In this document: piece after piece, positions 16,975-26,136 of the stretch
Numbering within the stretch: position 1 is the stretch's first letter
Layout: every line of letters begins with the position of its first letter
Source of the DNA: Spyradenecus sp045634445
Lineage (GTDB): Bacteria > Verrucomicrobiota > Kiritimatiellia > RFP12 > DVOR01
Assembly: GCA_045634445.1 (NCBI GenBank)
Contig: JAZRAG010000075.1
Location: forward strand, 1-64,000
DNA length: 64,000 bases
Reading direction: 5' to 3'
Position numbers and translations under genes: made by a program
Notes under the pieces: generated by a model
Database searches by the model: none
What the model was told of the DNA's origin: nothing
The model's input: only the letters and a program-made list of their open reading frames with translations

Positions 16975-17541
16975 ATGCGTACAACATTCCTCTTAACTCT
17001 ACTTCTCGCAGTAGCATTTGTGTTCACGGGTTGCGCTCGTAAGTCTCGCAACGCAGCTGGCGGTGCTGACGACTTTGACAGCGCTGCAACGTTCGCTGGC
17101 GACGGTGCATTCATCGACCCCAACGGCGCAAACTTTGACCCCAATGATCCGAATGCAGGCGCTTTCGACACTGGTAAGTTTGAAGACACCCGCACTCGCG
17201 TGACAGATGCAGGCTTGGAAGCGCTCTACTTCTCCTTCGACTCTTACATGCTTCCTCCGGAAGAACTCGCTAAGGCAGAAGCTGCAGCTCAGTATCTCTT
17301 GAACAACCCCTCTCACGTGATGATCCTCGAAGGTCACTGCGACGAACGTGGTTCCAACGAATACAATCTCTCCCTCTCCGAACAGCGTGCAATCGGCGTG
17401 CGTGACTACATGACCTCCTTGGGCATCGATGGCGCTCGCATTCAGACCCGTGCATTCGGTGAAGATAAGCCTGCTGTTCCTGGCACGGACGAATCTGCGC
17501 ACAGCTTGAATCGTCGCGCGGAATTCGTTCCTTACAAGTAA
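16975..17541 (+). CDS. pal: Peptidoglycan-associated lipoprotein Pal
   Basis: 188 residues. Lipoprotein signal with lipobox VFTGC (Cys about 20), an acidic Asp/Asn/Pro linker (DPNDPNAG region), then an OmpA-like peptidoglycan-binding domain: YFSFDSYML, ILEGHCDERGSNEYNLSLSE, GEDKPAVPG and LNRRAEF. Anchored in the outer membrane, binding peptidoglycan and TolB. Directly after tolB, as is usual. Confidence 0.95.
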   Translation: MRTTFLLTLLLAVAFVFTGCARKSRNAAGGADDFDSAATFAGDGAFIDPNGANFDPNDPNAGAFDTGKFEDTRTRVTDAGLEALYFSFDSYMLPPEELAKAEAAAQYLLNNPSHVMILEGHCDERGSNEYNLSLSEQRAIGVRDYMTSLGIDGARIQTRAFGEDKPAVPGTDESAHSLNRRAEFVPYK

Positions 17542-17645
17542 TTCCTTCGCGGACGTTCCGCTGACTAGCACCGCGCAGCCGTTTCCGACTGTAATAGGTC
17601 GTTGACGACGCGTGGTGCTCTCATCTTCTTAAGACGCTTAAAGCT

Positions 17646-17987
17646 ATGTTCTCCTTCCCGGAAATCCTCGTCATCCTTATTGTGGCGGTCATCGTATTGG
17701 GACCCAAACGATTGCCCGAAACAGCGCGCAAAATCGGGCGCTGGGTTGGCGTATTCAAACAGGCTGGAGACGAATTTAAGCGTCAACTGATGACGATGGA
17801 TCGCATGGTAGATGATTCGCTCAATCGTGCGACATCAGATTTAGACCAATTAGAGCCAGAAGCGGTGAAAAGTTATGAAGACGTGGTAGCTGATATTGCT
17901 GACACCTTCAATGCGCCCTTCACCGCTGCGCCAAGTGCCTCATCCCCTTCTGCGGAAACACCCGTTCAGGAGGGCGATAAAGCATGA
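17646..17987 (+). CDS. Twin-arginine translocase subunit TatA/TatB
   Basis: 113 residues. One N-terminal membrane helix (FPEILVILIVAVIVLGP), the conserved Gly-Pro hinge GPKRLPETARKIG, an amphipathic helix and an acidic tail. TatB-like in length and in the KRLPE motif, but TatA and TatB cannot be cleanly separated. Overlaps tatC by 4 nt (ATGA), which supports joint synthesis. Works with TatC to export folded proteins. Confidence 0.9.
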   Translation: MFSFPEILVILIVAVIVLGPKRLPETARKIGRWVGVFKQAGDEFKRQLMTMDRMVDDSLNRATSDLDQLEPEAVKSYEDVVADIADTFNAPFTAAPSASSPSAETPVQEGDKA

Positions 17988-18823
17988 GTGCGCCAAAAGC
18001 TCGCTTCCAATCGCGCATGGCACAAGGCTTTACGCGCTTTTTTACCTCCACAGAGGAAGATCGCGTACGTGATGAAGCGATGGATCCCCCGCGCCCCTTC
18101 ATTGAGCATTTCATTGACTTGCGCAACTGTGTCATCGCCTGCGTGATTGCGTGGGTGGTAGCAATGCTTCTTGTGGCGCCCTTTTCACCGTGGATTATTG
18201 AACTCTTGCAAGCACCCGTTGTGGAATCTGGTTTGCAAGAGCAAGGGGTCACGGTGGAAGGTCTTGAAATTGGCGTAGGCTTCTCCCTCTTTATGACCAC
18301 GATGCTTTGGGGTGGCACCATTGTCTCCCTGCCAGCATTGCTCTACTTCATCTTCCGCTTCGTCTTCCCAGGATTGCGTCGACACGAACGCAATATTGTA
18401 TTGGCGACGCTGATTAGTGGGGTGGCGCTCTTCATCGGTGGCGTTTGGCTCTGCTTTAGCTTTGCCCTGCGGTTGGCTCTTGAAGCGCTCATGGCCATTA
18501 ACCAATGGATGAATGTGCCTGTCACCATTTTACAAGCAGAAGCCTACATCGGCTTTGTGCTGAAAATCTTGCTTGCCTTTGGCCTTGCCTTCCAATTCCC
18601 CTTAGTGCTCTTAGTGCTCGGATGGCTTGGCATCATTAGCGCAAAAGCGCTCTCTTCGCGTCGCGGTATCGCGATTGTCTTGATTTTTACGATGGCGATG
18701 TTCTTAACACCGCCAGACCCTTTATCGCAGATTATCATGGCTGTGCCGATGTGCCTGCTCTATGAAATCACCATCATTTTAGTACGATTGCGCGAGAAAA
18801 TCAGCGCAACAACAATGGAGTAA
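17984..18823 (+). CDS. tatC: Sec-independent protein translocase TatC
   Basis: 279 residues, six membrane helices. Receptor for twin-arginine signal peptides. Family motifs: PFIEHFIDLRNCVI (replacing HLxELRxR), the FRFVFPGLRRHER loop, and the TM6 LTPPDPLSQIIMAVPMCLLYE. An extra N-terminal stretch of about 35 charged residues precedes the first motif. Starts within the stop of tatA/B. Confidence 0.95.
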   Translation: MSAPKARFQSRMAQGFTRFFTSTEEDRVRDEAMDPPRPFIEHFIDLRNCVIACVIAWVVAMLLVAPFSPWIIELLQAPVVESGLQEQGVTVEGLEIGVGFSLFMTTMLWGGTIVSLPALLYFIFRFVFPGLRRHERNIVLATLISGVALFIGGVWLCFSFALRLALEALMAINQWMNVPVTILQAEAYIGFVLKILLAFGLAFQFPLVLLVLGWLGIISAKALSSRRGIAIVLIFTMAMFLTPPDPLSQIIMAVPMCLLYEITIILVRLREKISATTME

Positions 18824-18828
18824 TTACT

Positions 18829-20019
18829 ATGGGCTTTGAGTCTGGGTCAATGACCTTTCGCGCATTTTACCTCTCTCGCGCATTTACCCCCGCTGACATG
18901 GAGCGCTTTGCAACGCGTCCCTTGCCTCCCATCAATACATTGACGGGCGATCAGCCGTTACATGGTTGGGCAGGTCCGTCTCACGCATTGGATACTGAAC
19001 TCACCGAAGAACACTGCTGGCGCGCAGATTGGCTGTGGTTCGCACACGTAACGGCTCAGAAGAAGGTGCCGCCAAGCTTGATGCGTGCGATGTTGATGGC
19101 TGAACTTGAAGTAGAACGCAAGGCCCGTGGTGTGGAAATTTTGCCACGTGCAGCTAAGATTGAAGTGAAAGAACGCGTTGCCGAAGATTTGATTCGCGAT
19201 GCGCAGCCCTCCTTTGGTTCGATGGAGTGCGCGATTGACTTGCGTAATGACCGCTTACTTGCGAGCGCAATGAATGACGCGTCGATGCAGGTGCTCTGCC
19301 CCTTCTTCCGCGAAACCACGGGTTGCATGCCTGTGGCCTGCGGTCCTGAAAGCGCGGCTTATCGTCTCTGTGGCCTTGATGCCAATAGCGTGGAATTGAT
19401 GAATCTCACACCGAATGAAGCCATTGGCATCCCGCCAGAAGTGACGCTCGGTACGGAATTCTTGACTTGGCTCTTCTACCGTTGGGAAAAGGAAGACGCC
19501 ACCTTCAAGATGGGCGATGATCGTTGTCAGTTGATGTTTGAAGGCCCCTTGATGTTTACGGGCGATAAGGCGCCAGGTTGCCACGAAACGGTCTTGCGTA
19601 ATGGCACACCTTTGGATACGCCTGAATTCGGCATTGCGCTTTGGAATGGTAAGAAACTCCGCCGTGCGAAGTTGACCTTAACCCGTAATGACTGGATTAT
19701 CACCGCCACGGTGGATGGTTACGACTTCTCTTTCCGTTCGCTCAAGTGTGATCCGCCGAAGAAGTCTAAGGATGCTGACGCTGTTTCGGAAATGCCGTCA
19801 ATGAACGCCCCTGGCGCTGCACCTGCACCCGAGGTAGAGGATGGCAAGCGCAAGTTGAGTGCAGACGAACGTCTTGATCGTGCTGCCTTCTATGTGGATG
19901 CCTTCTTGCATCTCTACAAGGAGTTCTTGAAGTTGCGCGAAGATGGCGTGGCATGGCGTGGAGAACTTGCTAAGATTCGTCCGTGGATTGCAACTCGTTC
20001 GGGTCAGGTAGAGGCCTAA
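18829..20019 (+). CDS. RdgC-like recombination-associated protein
   Basis: 396 residues. The opening MGFESGSMTFRAFYL, the middle helix with Glu/Lys/Arg (RAAKIEVKERVAEDLIRDA), GTEFLTWLFYRWE and a C-terminal FLHLYKEFLKLRED match the layout of the longer RdgC-type proteins of non-enteric bacteria. Enteric RdgC forms a ring round double-stranded DNA and restrains RecA; the same role here is inference. A Pro/Ala-rich linker (about 322-338) precedes the last helices. ATG 18829 fits the family N-terminus and has GGAG 8 nt upstream. It shares TAATG with queE, so the two are translationally coupled. Confidence 0.65.
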   Translation: MGFESGSMTFRAFYLSRAFTPADMERFATRPLPPINTLTGDQPLHGWAGPSHALDTELTEEHCWRADWLWFAHVTAQKKVPPSLMRAMLMAELEVERKARGVEILPRAAKIEVKERVAEDLIRDAQPSFGSMECAIDLRNDRLLASAMNDASMQVLCPFFRETTGCMPVACGPESAAYRLCGLDANSVELMNLTPNEAIGIPPEVTLGTEFLTWLFYRWEKEDATFKMGDDRCQLMFEGPLMFTGDKAPGCHETVLRNGTPLDTPEFGIALWNGKKLRRAKLTLTRNDWIITATVDGYDFSFRSLKCDPPKKSKDADAVSEMPSMNAPGAAPAPEVEDGKRKLSADERLDRAAFYVDAFLHLYKEFLKLREDGVAWRGELAKIRPWIATRSGQVEA

Positions 20020-20624
20020 TGCGTTACGCACTGCATGAGATTTTTGAAACCCGCCAAGGGGAAGGGCGCAATACGGGAAAGCCGTGCGTTTTCGTCCGCT
20101 TTGCGGGATGTAACCTTGCGTGCCCTTGGTGTGATACCGATTTCTCTGCACAATGCTTCATGGAAGCAGACGAAATCATCGCAAAGTTGGCCACTTATTC
20201 TGTGAAGAGTGTGATTTTTACGGGCGGTGAACCGCTTATTCAGTCAGGACTTGAAGCCCTTGCGCGTGAATTGAAAGCGCGCGGTTATTGGTTAGGCATT
20301 GAAACCAATGGCACGATTGAGCCCAAGGAGTGCCTTCGTGAAGTATTAGACTACATTGCGACTTCGCCGAAATTAGAGGCGCCCATTGCGATTACGCGTG
20401 CGAATGAAGTGCGTTTAGTAACCGCTGAGGGCGTGACCGCGGAGTGGTGTCGTGCAGTGCGTGCGCAGATTCAGGCTGAGGATTATTATCTTTCGCCATG
20501 TGACTGTGATGGCGGGCTGCAAGTGCGTCCCGCGCTTGAACGTCTAGGTGAGCTAAACAGTGATTCGCCAATGCCGCCGTGGCGGCTTTCATTGCAAACG
20601 CATAAGTTAGCGGGGATTCCATGA
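20019..20624 (+). CDS. queE: 7-carboxy-7-deazaguanine synthase
   Basis: 201 residues. Radical-SAM enzyme that converts 6-carboxytetrahydropterin to CDG on the queuosine route. The N-terminal FETRQGEGRNTGKPCVFVRF is diagnostic, with cluster motif CNLACPWC (CX3CX2C) and FTGGEPLIQ. Starts inside the stop of the rdgC-like gene. No queC, queD or queF in the window. Confidence 0.93.
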   Translation: MRYALHEIFETRQGEGRNTGKPCVFVRFAGCNLACPWCDTDFSAQCFMEADEIIAKLATYSVKSVIFTGGEPLIQSGLEALARELKARGYWLGIETNGTIEPKECLREVLDYIATSPKLEAPIAITRANEVRLVTAEGVTAEWCRAVRAQIQAEDYYLSPCDCDGGLQVRPALERLGELNSDSPMPPWRLSLQTHKLAGIP

Positions 20625-21328
20625 GCGTGACAGAAACGGAAGAGCTTTTTAACGGATGCCGAGTGGTTCGTCTTACGCCTGAAACGCCTAAAGGCACGAT
20701 GGTGTGGTTTCATGGCGGCGGCTGGATGATTGAATTGGGCGAAGATGCCTTACAGTGGGGGCGTGATTTAGCTGCGCGCACAAGCCTCACGGTGTTGATG
20801 CCCGATTATCCCTTGGCGCGTGAACACGCTTATCCAGCTTCCAATGCGTGGTGCGTGGAGTTTTGGCGTCACTGCTTGCGTACAGAAACGGGCCCAGTCT
20901 ATTTGGGCGGTGACTCGGCTGGCGCACATTTGGCATTGTGCTCACTGCCAGGTGGTCAACCCGAAAAGGCGCTCTTTATCTATGCCGTGACGACGCTTTT
21001 GCCCATCCGTGATAGTGGCTCGTGGGCGGCCTTTAAGAAGGGGTGGCCTCTTTCGCCGCGGTTGATGGACTATTTCTATGATGCGTATTGTCCCAATGTT
21101 GAGATGCGTTACGCTGCATCGCCTTTGGAGCAGCTCGAAATCGTGCCGCAGACGTTGTTGATTACTGCGGCTAACGACATTTTGGCAGACCAACAAACCG
21201 AGTTTGCGCGTCGCTTTGGTGCAAAGCAAATCGTCTATGAAGGCGCAGGGCATATCTTCCTCTCGCGAGCAGAAGGTGCGGCTTATCGCGCGAAGGCGTT
21301 GGAGGATGCGGCAGCCTTTTTGGCATAG
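20621..21328 (+). CDS. Alpha/beta-hydrolase, HSL-type esterase
   Basis: 235 residues, cytosolic (no signal). Oxyanion motif HGGGW, nucleophile elbow GGDSAGAH, acid from AANDILAD and the histidine in EGAGHIF give a complete triad of the hormone-sensitive-lipase group. Substrate unknown. Overlaps queE by 4 nt, so it belongs to the tat-rdgC-queE run. Confidence 0.88.
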   Translation: MSVTETEELFNGCRVVRLTPETPKGTMVWFHGGGWMIELGEDALQWGRDLAARTSLTVLMPDYPLAREHAYPASNAWCVEFWRHCLRTETGPVYLGGDSAGAHLALCSLPGGQPEKALFIYAVTTLLPIRDSGSWAAFKKGWPLSPRLMDYFYDAYCPNVEMRYAASPLEQLEIVPQTLLITAANDILADQQTEFARRFGAKQIVYEGAGHIFLSRAEGAAYRAKALEDAAAFLA

Positions 21329-21346
21329 TGTGATGGCCTAAAAATG

Positions 21347-21390
21347 AATTAAGGTTCTTTTGAGGTGCAATTGAAGCCTTTTGTGGAATT
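21347..21390. repeat. Two degenerate 22-nt units (array D)
   Basis: AATTAAGGTTCTTTTG at 21347 and AATTGAAGCCTTTTG at 21369, 22 nt apart, filling the gap between the esterase and nth genes. Confidence 0.45.
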
Positions 21391-21401
21391 GAAAATAGCT
21401 T

Positions 21402-22079
21402 ATGTCGACGCGGAAAACAACCCTTATTAAAAAGTACACGCTTGCGGACTATGAAGCGATTCACGCTGCATTAGCGCAGGCGTATACGGAAGTACAAGCG
21501 CCGATCATGGATTTAATTGCCGCGCAGACGCATGACCCGTATCGTATCCTCGTTGGGACGATCCTCTCTGCGCGCACCAAAGACCAAACCACCGCAGCTG
21601 CTCTTGAACGTCTTTTCCCTGTGGCGCCAGACATGGCTGCGCTGGGCAAACTTACTGCTGCAGAACTTGAAAAACTCATTTATCCCGTGGGCTTTTACCA
21701 CACAAAGGCCGAACACTTAGCCGCTTTACCACACGCGTTGGAGGAGAAGTTTGGCGGTGTGATTCCGCACACTGTTGAAGAGTTAATCCAACTGCCCGGT
21801 GTCGGACGTAAAACGGCGAACCTTGTCGTCTCTTTGGCCTTTAATCTGCCTGCGATTTGCGTGGATACGCATGTGCATCGCATTAACAATCGCCTTGGGA
21901 TTGTGCGCACAAAGACGCCACTAGATACAGAGATGGCCTTGCGTAAATGTTTACCGCAACATCTCTGGAGCCCGTGGAATATGATTTTCGTCTCCTTTGG
22001 GCAGACGCGTTGTAAGCCCATTGGCCCGAAGTGTGCAGGTTGTCCCATCGCCCATTATTGCAATGAGGTGCGCGCATGA
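21402..22079 (+). CDS. nth: Endonuclease III
   Basis: 225 residues. Base-excision DNA glycosylase/AP lyase for oxidised pyrimidines. Helix-hairpin-helix LPGVGRKTANLVV (catalytic Lys), VDTHVHRINNRLG (catalytic Asp), and the iron-sulfur loop CX6CX2CX5C (CKPIGPKCAGCPIAHYC). The following HAD gene overlaps by 4 nt. Confidence 0.95.
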   Translation: MSTRKTTLIKKYTLADYEAIHAALAQAYTEVQAPIMDLIAAQTHDPYRILVGTILSARTKDQTTAAALERLFPVAPDMAALGKLTAAELEKLIYPVGFYHTKAEHLAALPHALEEKFGGVIPHTVEELIQLPGVGRKTANLVVSLAFNLPAICVDTHVHRINNRLGIVRTKTPLDTEMALRKCLPQHLWSPWNMIFVSFGQTRCKPIGPKCAGCPIAHYCNEVRA

Positions 22080-22744
22080 AGACCACCCTCCCGCGCGTAG
22101 CGCTCTTTGATGTGGATGGCACGCTCTTTGATACGGAGCGTTTGTGGTCTGAAGCATTGGCTTTAATTTTCGAAGAACTCGGTCATCCGCAACCCGTTTC
22201 GCGTCTAATGCATCTAACATATGGCCTTGCGTGGCCAGATGCGCATGCGGCATTGCGAAAAGCATTCCCTGATGTCTTGGCAGACTTCTCTGCGAGCCGC
22301 TTGGGGCATCGTTTGTGCATATGTTTTGATCGTCTCTTTCAATTGGCACCGCCTGTCATTGAGAGCAGTGTCGCATTGTTACGACGTTTAAACGCGGCAG
22401 GCGTTAAGTGCGCCTATGTTTCGGGAAGCCCGCGTACAACGATTACTGCGAATTTGGCACGTTGCGGAATGACTGACCTTTTGGATGCGTCATGCTCTGT
22501 GCCTTCTGATGATATGCCGCGTGGCAAACCTAATCCAGATGGTTACCTTCTCGCCCTTGAGCGTTGCGGCGTGACAGCTGCAGAGGTTGTCGCTTTTGAA
22601 GATTCACGCGTGGGCTCAACCGCCGCATTGGCCGCAGGCATTGAGCGCACCTTTGTTTGTCCGCCACCGAGTGCGCCAAATCAAGATTACCCACCAGGCG
22701 CCATCCGCGTCTCAACGTGGGACGAACTCTTTCCTGCGAGTTAA
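22076..22744 (+). CDS. HAD-superfamily phosphatase/phosphoglucomutase-like hydrolase
   Basis: 222 residues. DVDGTLFDT (nucleophile and acid Asp), SGSPRT (motif II), GKPNPDGY (motif III Lys) and FEDSRVGSTAA (motif IV), with a helical cap after motif I, as in the beta-phosphoglucomutase/phosphoglycolate phosphatase subgroup. Substrate cannot be set from sequence. Confidence 0.88.
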   Translation: MKTTLPRVALFDVDGTLFDTERLWSEALALIFEELGHPQPVSRLMHLTYGLAWPDAHAALRKAFPDVLADFSASRLGHRLCICFDRLFQLAPPVIESSVALLRRLNAAGVKCAYVSGSPRTTITANLARCGMTDLLDASCSVPSDDMPRGKPNPDGYLLALERCGVTAAEVVAFEDSRVGSTAALAAGIERTFVCPPPSAPNQDYPPGAIRVSTWDELFPAS

Positions 22745-22795
22745 TCGTTAATTCGTAAAGACTTTAATTGCTAACACTTAAAACGAAAGTAGAAT

Positions 22796-23938
22796 ATGTT
22801 TTATTTAATCAGTGAATGGTTACGCACCTTTTGGGGTCCTTTCCGCCTCTTACAATCCCACGTGGTGATGATGGGTGGCGGTGCTCTTGCTGCTGCAATT
22901 TTGGTCTGGATGTTCTTACCGAAATTGGCAAAGAAGTGTCCGATGGATCGCGGCAAAGTCGTCAAGACGGTTGATGGCAAGAGTGTTGCAATCGCAGGTG
23001 GCGCAGACGCTAAGGCAAAGCCTACGGGTACGGGTGCGGCGATGGCGCTCTTGTTGGCGCCTGTGCTCCTCTGCTTTTTCCCGATTTACGCATGGGAGTC
23101 CTTGTGGGACATTGGCGTGATTCTCTGCATCTATGCGTGCATGATTTCGGGTTACTTAGATGACCGTGCAGACATCCCTTGGAGCGGACTCAAGAAGGGC
23201 CTCTTCGATGTGGCGGTTTCGTGTTTGACGGCGATTTGCCTCTGCCATGGCCAAGATATGGCGGTGTGGTGGCCCTTTACGCGCGTTGAAACCCTCATGC
23301 CTGTGTGGCTCTATGTGCCCATCGCAGGCGCATTGCTCTTTGGTGCGATTAATACCACCAACTGCTCAGACGGCATTGACGGCCTTGCAGGCTTGTTGAC
23401 ATTGTTGTCCTTAACGGCGATGGCTATTTTGCTTTACGTGGTAATCGGTCACAGCGTGGTGGCAGACTATCTCTTGATCCCGCATAGCAATTCTGCTGCA
23501 AAGTGGGCGGTGCTCGTCAGTATCTTCGCAGGTTCAATGGGCGCATACTTGTGGTACAACTGCAATCCTTCGTCGCTTTTGATGGGTGATGCAGGCAGTC
23601 GTATGTTCGGAATGGTGATTGGTATTGCAGCTTTGATGTCGGGCAACTTCTGTGTGTTGTTGGCCGTGGCACCGATGATCTTGATCAATGGCGGTTTGGG
23701 CCTTGTGAAGCTCGCTTGCTTGCGCGTCTTACGCCTCGCTGGGCATCCAGTGAATCGCCCCGAGCCGGGGCAGAAGCCAACGCTTTTGCAGCGCATCTTC
23801 TTTACCTTCACCTTCCCCTTGCATGATCACTTCCGTAAGCAAAAGGGTTGGTCTGGCCAACAGGTGGTGATTCGCTTCTTGCTTTTGCAAGCATTGCTCT
23901 TGCCTGTGTTGTTTATGATTTTGATTAAGGTGCGCTAA
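22796..23938 (+). CDS. mraY: Phospho-N-acetylmuramoyl-pentapeptide transferase
   Basis: 380 residues, about ten membrane helices. Makes lipid I from UDP-MurNAc-pentapeptide and undecaprenyl phosphate. Catalytic blocks: GYLDDR, NTTNCSDGIDGLAGL, MGDAGSRMFG, and the MraY-specific FPLHDHFRKQKGW, which separates it from WecA-type enzymes. It is outside any division/cell-wall cluster and instead shares TAATG with lspA. Confidence 0.93.
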   Translation: MFYLISEWLRTFWGPFRLLQSHVVMMGGGALAAAILVWMFLPKLAKKCPMDRGKVVKTVDGKSVAIAGGADAKAKPTGTGAAMALLLAPVLLCFFPIYAWESLWDIGVILCIYACMISGYLDDRADIPWSGLKKGLFDVAVSCLTAICLCHGQDMAVWWPFTRVETLMPVWLYVPIAGALLFGAINTTNCSDGIDGLAGLLTLLSLTAMAILLYVVIGHSVVADYLLIPHSNSAAKWAVLVSIFAGSMGAYLWYNCNPSSLLMGDAGSRMFGMVIGIAALMSGNFCVLLAVAPMILINGGLGLVKLACLRVLRLAGHPVNRPEPGQKPTLLQRIFFTFTFPLHDHFRKQKGWSGQQVVIRFLLLQALLLPVLFMILIKVR

Positions 23939-24399
23939 TGCGAAAACTCATTTGCCTTTCAAGCGCTATTGGTGCCGTTGCCTTGGCGGCAGACCAAGTG
24001 ACAAAGGTCGCTGTTGAGCGCGCCTTTCAATTAGGCGAAACGCTTCCCGTGTGGCCCTTCTTTTCCTTGACCTATGTGCGTAATCAAGGTGCCGCATGGG
24101 GTATGTTCCAAGGCGCGCACTACATTCTTGCAGGTGTTGCCGTCATCGCGATGGTGGCCTGCACGATCTTTTGGCGTAAGATCTTCGGCGAGAGTCGCGG
24201 TGCGGTATTGATTGGCGGCTTGCTCTATTCGGGCATTATTGGCAATCTCATTGATCGTGTTCGCTTAGGGTATGTGGTTGACTTCTTTGACTTTTATTGG
24301 GGTAACTACCATTTCCCGTGCTTCAACATCGCTGATTGCGCGATTTGCATCTCGGTCTTTATCTTGATTCTCTTGCAATGGCGGACGAAGGAGTCATGA
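23938..24399 (+). CDS. lspA: Lipoprotein signal peptidase (signal peptidase II)
   Basis: 153 residues, four membrane helices. Cleaves prolipoprotein signals before the lipidated Cys; the window encodes several clients (pal, 34455, 44705). Catalytic Asp residues sit in GNLIDRVRLGYVVDFFDFYW and FNIADCAI, with the substrate-binding YVRNQGAAWG. Overlaps mraY by 1 nt. Confidence 0.96.
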   Translation: MRKLICLSSAIGAVALAADQVTKVAVERAFQLGETLPVWPFFSLTYVRNQGAAWGMFQGAHYILAGVAVIAMVACTIFWRKIFGESRGAVLIGGLLYSGIIGNLIDRVRLGYVVDFFDFYWGNYHFPCFNIADCAICISVFILILLQWRTKES

Positions 24400-25271
24400 G
24401 CGAAGCACCACGTTTCTGTTTAGCTGGAGCCACCGCTACGGGCAAAAGCGCCGTTGCGCAATTGCTTGCGGAACGCCTCAATGGCGTTATTTTGTCGGCG
24501 GATGCGATGCTTGTCTATCAAGGACTCGACATCGGCACGGCAAAGCCCTCTATCGCAGAACGTGGGGATGTGCCCTATTTTGGTGTGGATTGCGTAACAC
24601 CAGCCGAAGATTTCTCCGCGGCTGCATGGCTCGCAGAGGCAGAACGCGCACGCCAATGTGATGCGCCTTGCATTGTTGCTGGCGGCACAGGTCTCTATTT
24701 CAGTGCGCTCTTGCGCGGCTTAGATCCTTCGCCGCCTGCGAATCCAGAACTGCGTGCGCAATTGGAAGCCTGCTCTTTAACAGAACTTCAAACGCGTTTG
24801 GCCGCTACAGGTAAGACGATTGCCGATCCATCGAATCCACGTCGATTAGTACGAGCATTGGAAATCTTGGAAAGTGGGGGTGACTTGCCTGGCGGTTGGC
24901 AGACCAAGGTCAAGCCGCCGCTTACGGCCCTCACGTGGGATCGTGCAATCTTGCACCAACGCATTGCGCGTCGCGTGGATGAGATGTATGCCATGGGCCT
25001 CTTAGATGAGGCGCAGCGCGTCCGTAAAGTCTATCCTGTGTGGTCGCGCACTGCGGCGCAGGCAATTGGTTATGCAGAAGCCTTTGCAGTCTTGGATGGC
25101 ACAATGACGCTTGTGGAAGCGAAGGAACGCACTGTGATTCGTACCCGTCAATTGGCGCGTCGCCAAGAGGTCTACTTGCGGGGTCAGTTTGAGGTTACGT
25201 GGATTCGTGGCGAAATGGGTGATACGGTCGAAACGCTTGCTGAGAAGGTGGCGCAAGCGTGGCAATTGTGA
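24396..25271 (+). CDS. miaA: tRNA dimethylallyltransferase
   Basis: 291 residues. Adds the isopentenyl group to A37 of tRNAs reading U-starting codons. P-loop GATATGKSA, SADAMLVYQGLDIGTAKPS (Asp/tRNA binding), GGTGLYFSALLRG and a C-terminal TRQLARRQEVYLRG. ATG 24396 (4-nt overlap with lspA) is preferred; ATG 24378 is possible, and the AAGGAG at about 24388 sits very close to the chosen start. Confidence 0.93.
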   Translation: MSEAPRFCLAGATATGKSAVAQLLAERLNGVILSADAMLVYQGLDIGTAKPSIAERGDVPYFGVDCVTPAEDFSAAAWLAEAERARQCDAPCIVAGGTGLYFSALLRGLDPSPPANPELRAQLEACSLTELQTRLAATGKTIADPSNPRRLVRALEILESGGDLPGGWQTKVKPPLTALTWDRAILHQRIARRVDEMYAMGLLDEAQRVRKVYPVWSRTAAQAIGYAEAFAVLDGTMTLVEAKERTVIRTRQLARRQEVYLRGQFEVTWIRGEMGDTVETLAEKVAQAWQL

Positions 25272-25294
25272 GCGTAACAGAAGTGGAGGGTGTC

Positions 25295-26047
25295 ATGGCA
25301 GAGGAAATCCCTGAGGGAGAGCAGAATCGCCTAAAAGATTTACCAGAGGCAGAACGTCCGCGTGAAAAGCTTCTCGCGCGTGGTGCCGAAGGGTTGAGCG
25401 ATGCAGAGCTTGTTGCCATTCTCTTACGTACAGGTGTAACGGGATGTAATGTCCGCGACTTGGCGCAACGTTTCTTAGATGGGCTCACGGGTCTTGATAA
25501 GATTCGTACGTGGGATAGTCGCACATTGAAGACCTTTATTGAGCGTACGCCCGAATTACGTGGTATTGGTAAGGATAAGATTGCCACGTTGCTCGCCGCT
25601 TTTGAAATTGGGTTTCGCATCTATGCTCCTAAAGAGAAATTAGTGCGCGGTGCCGTTTTAACACCTGCACAGGCTGTGTCGCTAATCATTGACGATGTGA
25701 AACACTTTAATCGCGAGGGCTTTTGGGCGATTTATTTGGATAAACGACGTCGCCCGATTGAGCAACCTCAACCGCTCACCTTAGGCATTGGCGCGCAGAC
25801 AGTGATTGATGCTAAGACGCTCTACCGCCGTGCCGTCCTCTTTGATGCATGCGCTGTCATTATCTTGCACAACCATCCGAGTGGTAATTTAGACCCCAGT
25901 GAGGCCGATTTAGAGACTACGCGTGCACTTATCTCTGCGGGTAAGACAATGAACATCCCTTTAATTGATCATATCATTGTCTGCCCACCGGGCTTGAATC
26001 ATCCGCATTATCGTTCGCTCCGTAGCCATAACGACTGCACCTTCTAA
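25295..26047 (+). CDS. radC: RadC-family JAMM-domain protein
   Basis: 250 residues. N-terminal helix-hairpin-helix region (LRGIGKDKIATLLA) and a C-terminal MPN/JAMM domain with HNHPSGNLDPSEAD (metal ligands) and HIIVC. The biochemical role of RadC proteins is unsettled; a DNA-repair link is historical. ATG 25295 has GGAGG 6 nt upstream; a GTG at 25259 overlaps miaA. Last gene of mraY-lspA-miaA-radC. Confidence 0.92.
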   Translation: MAEEIPEGEQNRLKDLPEAERPREKLLARGAEGLSDAELVAILLRTGVTGCNVRDLAQRFLDGLTGLDKIRTWDSRTLKTFIERTPELRGIGKDKIATLLAAFEIGFRIYAPKEKLVRGAVLTPAQAVSLIIDDVKHFNREGFWAIYLDKRRRPIEQPQPLTLGIGAQTVIDAKTLYRRAVLFDACAVIILHNHPSGNLDPSEADLETTRALISAGKTMNIPLIDHIIVCPPGLNHPHYRSLRSHNDCTF

Positions 26048-26082
26048 ACAAACCACGCTTTAGATACTAATAAGCAAAATAA

Positions 26083-26116
26083 AACAGGGATGACGCTTTA
26101 CGCAATCATCCCTGTT
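26083..26116 (-). terminator. Terminator between radC and nfnB
   Basis: AACAGGGATGA, 12-nt loop, TCATCCCTGTT; on the minus strand it is followed by TTATTTT. It serves the nfn genes and perhaps radC from the other side. Confidence 0.75.
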
Positions 26117-26136
26117 GAAGTTATATGACTGAACGC

